Positions 52,179-58,005 of a stretch of DNA of 58,005 nt are shown one piece after another. A program made the translations under genes and the position numbers. Source of the stretch: Fragilaria crotonensis (lineage: Eukaryota; Bacillariophyta; Fragilariophyceae; Fragilariales; Fragilariaceae); contig JAKSYS010000390.1 in assembly GCA_022925895.1 (NCBI GenBank), positions 1 to 58,005 on the forward strand, given 5' to 3'. Every line of letters begins with the position of its first letter. Within the stretch, counting starts at the first letter, position 1. The notes under the pieces are model-generated. The model saw nothing but the letters and a program-made list of their open reading frames with translations. It had not been told where the DNA came from and searched no databases.

Positions 52179-53736
52179 GAAGACCTAACCAAGACGCTTT
52201 TGAAGTACGCCAAAAATGCAAACCTTCGCAAATTGGCTTACCCAACCGACCTTCGCCACGCCGCCGCCATTTTAACACCTTCATCGACAACCTTCGAATT
52301 GTTTGCAACATTTCCCGTGGACGCGCCAAGTCTTTGATCTTTGGCCAAAACAAGTCTCTTATTCACACCCATTTGTTGGCACCGCACTTTACAACCTGAT
52401 CTTTACAAACGTCTGCGATCCTGCCAAAAACACATCATTGATGGCCCACCAGACGCCCGCACCGCGATTCTTACTCTACGACGCCATTGTGCACCGCTAA
52501 CTCCTGATCATGTCGAGCGAACTCGCGAAGCTTTTGTTCCATCAAACAACCACATCATGAAGTCGCCACCTCTTACCTTAACCGCATCCGCATCCTTACG
52601 CGCGACTGCTATCATGCTGGAATCCCCAACACCGACGCCGAACTCATCAAACGCACCGTTCGTGGTGGAAGCAATCACTCCTTTTACGCCGCATCTTATC
52701 AACGCTTCGACGCCGATATCCGTCGAGCTGAACTAAACGACGAAGCTCTGCCACCATTCGCCGAACTTGAGAGCCATCTCCTCAACATTGACGAATCCCG
52801 TGGTCTCACACTACCGTCTCAGAATCAACGCAACTACAATCAGCACGCACATTCTACCCGTCAACAATCTCACCATTTTCAATCGCGCCACCCCAAACTA
52901 CCCATCGTGTTTTCACACAACGTCAACAACAAGCTTTCAGCTCCATCCTTCGCCCATATTCAAACCCTAATGGCAACAATCAAAACAGAAGTCATCCACC
53001 GAGACCACCGCAAAACCATTCGCGCCCGTTCCGACCTCCTACAAATCCTTCGCGACCACCTTTCAACAACCCGAATCAACGTCGCCCACCACCTCCTTCG
53101 CCTCGCCCATCCAACCAACCCCAACGGAACAATCGACCACCTTTCCGACCAACGTTGAATCCAAATCAACGACCATCACCCAATGGATCTAACATCAATC
53201 AATCGCGCAACTCTGCATCCAACGCAGCTACCATCGTCTGCAATAACTGCGGACGCCTCGGCCACTATTCGCGCAACTGTACCAACCCAAGATCCAACCA
53301 AAACAATCGCGCATCCAACCCGCAACGTTCAACCAACAATGAAAACGCTGCTCCTCGCAATCAACAACGCGCTTACTTTGTTACTGACTCTAGTCAAGAC
53401 TCCCAAAATCATTCAAGATACCATCACCAAGCTTTCAAAGCTTCCTCCCTTGATCAACTTGATGATCAACAAGACAACATCCCATGGCCCAATCCCACTC
53501 TACCTCAGATGCCTATCAATCAACCTCTACTTGATAGAGATTATCTTCCAACTGCCAACCATGCTCCTCCCAACTCTGGAGCCACAGCTTATTTCCTGAT
53601 GACCCCAATCACCATACCAAAGATTTGGTCCCCACTCCTTGCAAACTGGCTACCTGACAGTGGTGCTACCAGCCATTACACACCACTTTTCAGCGACCTC
53701 AGTGATGTTGAACCCTGCAGTGTCCCAATCTCCTAG
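52179..53736 (+). CDS. CoDi-2 Gag core, zinc knuckle and start of protease
   Basis: Fragmented by register changes but recognisable. About 52180-52800 reads as a Copia/UBN2-type Gag core (ARTAILTLRRHCAPLTPDHV, then YLNRIRILTRDCYHAG, AELIKRTVRGG and SFYAASYQRFD). A basic Asn/Gln/Pro-rich stretch follows, then the CCHC knuckle CNNCGRLGHYSRNC (53239-53280). The aspartic protease site LPDSGATSHYTP is at about 53650-53685. The frame stops at 53736 and the protease continues in another frame from about 53740. Confidence 0.8.
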
Positions 53737-56700
53737 CTGATGGCAGCACCAAGATGTCTACCCACAAAGGCACAACTGAATGTCACTTCACCACTGATGA
53801 TGGCCTCAAATCCATCCTAGGTCTCACTGATGTCTACTTTGTTGAAGGCCTAAGTCACAGACTACTCTCCCTGACTGCTCTATCATGCACTCAAAATTTC
53901 AGTGTCCTGATCAAGAACAGAGCTACCACCATTCAACTCCCAAATGGCTCCACCTACACTTGGCCAATTATCACCAGAGAAGCACCAACTCCACACCAAG
54001 CCTTTTCAACCACTTCCAACCCCAAAGTCCCCTTTGACCTTGACTCTGAACCAGAAGAGCAACACTTTGATGACACTACAACCCCCATTGACACTGATCA
54101 ATGCCGCTCAGTCACCGCTTTACCTTTGGAACTGATTTATCGACGACTTGCTTACCGCAATTTTCGAAATCTCATGGTTGGATCCCTTCACCAAACATGG
54201 AATGATCATGTACTCACACCTACTGTTGACCACAACTCCTGGCCTCTCCGCATTTCCATCAGTCAAAAACGCGCCAGAAACAAAACACCTCAACGCCAAG
54301 GCACAGAACCCTTCCATCGCCTTCATCTTGACCTTATGCGCAATCCTTTCCGCTATGGTCTCACCACCAATTCCAACTACTCAGCCTATCTGTTTATTGT
54401 CACAACCCCAGGCAAACTAACAGGTTGGATTGGTCTTCCAACTGAAAGCACAACTTCCATCCTTATTGCTCTGAAGCAATGGCTGACTGATACAGAACTA
54501 CTTGGCCGCACCCAATCCGTCCGTTTCATCCGCACTGATGCTGGATCTGCTTTTACATCAACAAAATTCATCTCTGAATGCACCTCACTTGGTATCAAAG
54601 TTGAAGCTGCAGCCCTGAACATCAAGAAATGAATGGTATTTGTGAAGCAAAATGGCGTGAAGTCCACAACACTGCCAACATTCTCCTCAACAATGCAAGA
54701 CTTGGAGGTGCCTTCTTCCATCATGCCCATGCCTATGCAGTTCAAATCCTAAATGTCTGCCCTGCCAAGAATGTTATTGATCAAGATGGCAACCCAACAA
54801 CTCCCTATCAATACAGCTTCCAACGCAAGCCTTCCATTGCCAACTTTCGTGTCTTTGGATGTCCTACCTTCTTCAAACGCTATGAACCAACTTTCCGCAA
54901 CAAGCTTATCACATATAAGCAACAACTCCAACGAGCCTCTCGCGAATTTTCCTCGGTTTCCCTGACAACTCCGCAGGCTGGCTAGTCTACTCCCCTGACC
55001 AACCCCAAAGCCTTGTCATCACCCGCGATGCCTACTTTGATGAAGACTTCAATTCCGCTCTATGTTTTGATTCCAAACCCTTCGCTGGAGCCGTACCCAT
55101 CCGCTCCCATTTCAACCCAAATGGACTTTGCAACACTCCTGAAAACTCTGAACCATCTACTTTTCACCAAACTGGATCTGCAGCCAACCTTGGCAATCCA
55201 CCATCAACCTTCATTGATGACACAAATCCACTGCCCTCCTGACTGCCATCCCTGAATCAACTGATGACAATACTGATGAACAACCACCTGGAACCATGCC
55301 TAACCCAACCCATGCTGACCATACAATGAAGCAATCATCCAACATGGTCCAACACCACCCACACCACATCAAATCAACTTTGTCACCCATCAACAACATC
55401 ATTCCCAACTCCACAAGATGATGACCATCTACTTCCAAGAATGCAATGAAGATCTACCAACTATTGATCCCATTCACTCTGCCATGATGACAATTGACAA
55501 CTCTCCCAGCAACAATTCACAAGCCAACCCCCAGGAACCTGTGGACAAATATCTTCCAGAACCTCAGTCTCTCAAAGCTGTCCTCAAACTTGATGATGAT
55601 GTCCGCAATGCTTGGTTACATGCCATCAAAATGGAAATCAAGAACCTCATTGACCATGATACCTTCATCCTTGGACAAACCCCACACAAAGATGAACTCA
55701 TTATCCCAGTCAAACTTGTGCTCAAAGCAAAACAAACTGCATCTGGAAAACTTGACAAACTAAAAGCTCGCCTTGTCGCCCGTGGCGACCTGGAGAAACG
55801 ACTCCTGAAAAGAGTTAAAGCCATCAACCAACAACGACTCCTTGAACAACGCCAAGAAATTGCTGAATCTGCTACCTCTTCACCTGGCACTCCAAAACCT
55901 ATACCTGTTGAACCACTCATGTATGAAGACACCTGGTCACCCTGTGCATCTGCAAGAGGGGTCAAGCTATTCATTGCAACCATCTGTGCATCCAGAAGAA
56001 GTGTCAAGAGTGCTGACTTCATTGGTGCCTACCTCCAAGCCAAAGTTATTGGTCGCCACTTTGTGAAACTGCCATTGGAATACGCCTATCACTTCCCTGA
56101 ATACGCTAAATTCTTTGGCTCCCCAATGTTACTGAACAAAGGAATCTACGGTCTCGTCTACTCCGGCAAATATTGGAACATTGAATTTTCGGAATGGCTC
56201 TACTCCCAAGGATTTATTCAGTCTCCTTCCGAACCGTCCTATTTTGTCCGATACGACAAACACAATCAATGGCTCCGCCTACTATTTTTCGTCGACGATA
56301 TGCTCTACGCTGGAAGCAACGATTCCATCGAAAAACAATTTGAAGATTCCGTCCGCAATCGCTTTGATGTCAAATTCCTCGGCCCTGCGCAATGGTTCCT
56401 ACAAATGCGTATCCACAAACACCGACTCAAGCTACACCTCGACCAGCACCGCTATGTTTTGAATACTCTTCAACGATACGATCCAAACTCCGAATTCCCA
56501 GAACGAGATACTCCTTCCCTCCCGATTATACTTTCAGCAAGGATAACCGCCCGTAACCGCCTCCGACCTGACTCTCGTCGAACAAAAGCAACAACGCCTT
56601 CCGTTCCGCTCTGCTGTCTGCACTCTCCTCTACCTAGCATACAACACAAGAGCTGACATCCTATTTGCTGTCTGCAAACTTGCTAAAGCATGCATCTCTC

Positions 56701-57377
56701 CTGGCATACCTGATTTTCGAGCTCTCACCTGGCTCATTGGCTACCTCCGACGTCGTCCCTACTATGCCCTCAAATTCTATCCCGATGGCACTTCAAACCC
56801 CATCTATGACATCTGCATCCATCATCGCATTCCATACACTGATCTCACTGTCTTCTCTGATGCCAGCTGGCAAGACTGCCCCGATACTGGCCGATCTACT
56901 GTTGGATACATGATCTTCTACAATGGTGCTCTTATTGAAGCAATTCTACCATGCCAACACCTGTTGCCATGTCTACCTCTGAAGCTGAATATATGGCTGC
57001 ATGTTCCGCAACCATGGCCACCGCTCACATCCGAATGCTTCTATGATATGCTCTATCTTGGCACCAAACAATGGCGTGAAACCACTCAACGTCTCCCTTC
57101 TATCCCTGCCATCCTCATGATTGACAATGAAGCAACTGTTCAAATCGCCAAGAATGGCAAACTCACTCGCAAAACTCGCCACATTGAACGCCGTTTCCAC
57201 TTCGTCCGTCAAGGCCAACAAGACGGCATCCACCAACTTCATTGGATTCCCTGTGACTCCCAACTTGCCGATATCCTCACCAAGACTCAACACTCCGGCA
57301 AAATTGATCCTCACCTCACCAAGATCTTCTGTGTTCTCCCCGACCACATGCTTTCATCACCGGGACCAGAGATCTGA
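53737..57377 (+). CDS. CoDi-2 protease end, integrase, reverse transcriptase and RNase H
   Basis: Continuation of Pol over several frames. The protease end has YFVEGLSHRLLSL. Integrase shows Asp in HLHLDLM (about 54330), Asp in IRTDAGSAFTS (about 54535) and Glu in NGICEAKW (about 54641). RT shows KLKARLVARGD, SADFIGAYLQA and the catalytic LLFFVDDMLYAG (56279-56314) with FVDD in place of the usual YVDD. RNase H shows VFSDASWQD, STSEAEYMAACSA and LMIDNEATVQIAKNG, and ends near LADILTKTQH. The register change at 54632 fits loss of one C in GCCCTGAAC. The frame ends at 57377, just before the polypurine tract. Confidence 0.9.
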
Positions 57378-57380
57378 TCC

Positions 57381-57388
57381 AAGAGGGG
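57381..57388 (+). other. CoDi-2 polypurine tract
   Basis: AAGAGGGG immediately before the TGTTAG start of the 3' LTR, the expected plus-strand primer. Confidence 0.88.
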
Positions 57389-57987
57389 TGTTAGAGATCT
57401 ACTGTCACTCTGTCACACTGTCACTCGTAATTACTGTAAGGTTAAATACCATACGGTAATACGGTAGACAGTCCTTTATTTTCCTTCGTCTGTCCGTGAC
57501 TCGTGCCAGTAGTTCTGCGAATCAGAACTCTGGATCCCGCGACCACACAAGGAATTTAAATCATGTTGCCCTGAGTTTCCCTAAGTATTCAAATCTGTTA
57601 TGTTGTCAATTTTATTGACAACACAACTTTTACTATGGGATTCATAACTCAAACACCACTCAACAAGTGGGATTAAAGCAACATAACTTTGTGAGACTCC
57701 AACTAATATTGGAGATCTCACTTTCATTTTTCATCTACATTTTAACTTATAATTTCCACAAACCAAAAACAGTAAAGGCCTTTACTACTTAGTTCTACAT
57801 CTTCTACATATTTGTAACAACAAATCTACCATCATGGTCCACATCTTCAGGACTCCTACGCCCAAAGCTGGACGATCCGTCACGTTCGCTTCCTCTCCCG
57901 TCAAGTCCGACGGCAGACTTCTAGGTCCTACTAACCTTAAGTCTACCGTCGGCCAGTACTCGCGTACCGATCACACGAATACTGTCA
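57389..57987 (+). repeat. CoDi-2 3' LTR
   Basis: 599 bp, matched base by base to 46294-46891 with no substitution and three 1-nt homopolymer-length differences. Confidence 0.95.
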
Positions 57988-57992
57988 GCAAC
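57988..57992. repeat. CoDi-2 target-site duplication, right
   Basis: GCAAC, matching 46289-46293. The remaining 13 bases to the window edge are host sequence. Confidence 0.93.
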
Positions 57993-58005
57993 CATGCCAT
58001 ACACC

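Larger units (their letters stand above)
46294..57987 (+). mobile_element. Copia LTR retrotransposon CoDi-2, complete, 11.7 kb
   Basis: An 11,694-bp element with 598/599-bp LTRs starting TGTTAGAG and ending CTGTCA, the 5-bp target duplication GCAAC, a likely primer site right after the 5' LTR (TGGTTGCTCGCC), and the polypurine tract AAGAGGGG right before the 3' LTR. Domain order is a long unrecognised 5' coding region, Gag core, CCHC knuckle, protease, integrase, RT and RNase H. The LTRs differ only by three homopolymer-length changes. The coding part is broken by many single-base register changes, several of which fit homopolymer errors. It is about twice the usual Copia length because of the extra 5' region. 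Confidence 0.95.

Noticed and set aside
1-58005. tRNA, rRNA, snRNA or riboswitch genes
   Set aside because: I scanned by eye for conserved arms and boxes and saw none that I could support; a covariance-model search would be needed to exclude them.

Overview
The window looks like nuclear DNA of a diatom, most likely a pennate species; the species cannot be fixed from sequence alone. Three predicted proteins start with a signal peptide whose cleavage site is followed by Phe, the ASAFAP-type signal of diatom plastid import. There are two large LRR membrane proteins without kinase domains of the kind expanded in diatoms, Copia elements resembling the diatom CoDi groups, short GT-AG introns (63-134 bp), and intergenic DNA full of GTAC-rich palindromes.

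Layout. 1-2.6 kb: a small plastid-type protein and a coiled-coil secretory-type protein. 2.9-7.8 kb: a 4.9 kb hAT-like element (18-bp terminal inverted repeats, 8-bp target duplication) holding decayed retroelement fragments, a 186-bp satellite and a nested TIR element. 9.3-10.9 kb: a basic disordered protein. 11.2-18.4 kb: an almost intact Copia element (CoDi-1) on the minus strand. 18.8-22.6 kb: a C78/ZUP1-like deubiquitinase and UTP25, tail to tail. 23.3-31.1 kb: two LRR membrane proteins, both minus. 32.3-35.6 kb: repeats, including two MITE-like elements and a repeat family in four copies. 36-46 kb: a plastid-type Deg protease, a PAP/fibrillin-like protein, an unknown single-pass membrane protein, an INTS6-like Integrator subunit with a proline-rich tail and WW domain, and Pol III subunit RPC3. 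46.3-58.0 kb: a complete 11.7 kb Copia element (CoDi-2) with near-identical LTRs and a 5-bp target duplication.

The host genes are mostly housekeeping: RNA metabolism (UTP25, INTS6, RPC3), ubiquitin signalling (ZUP1) and plastid maintenance (Deg, fibrillin), plus two surface-type LRR proteins. No operon-like logic is expected.

Many genes are broken by single-base length changes in short homopolymers, and the two CoDi-2 LTRs differ only by three such changes with no substitution. Most frameshifts are therefore probably sequence errors. Three in-frame stops inside recognisable genes (ZUP1, LRR-2, and the WW domain of the INTS6-like gene) are substitutions and deserve separate checking. The least familiar features are the CoDi-2 design (reading frame starting inside the LTR, about 5 kb of unrecognised coding sequence before Gag), the membrane segments in the CoDi-1 polyprotein, and the composite hAT-like element.
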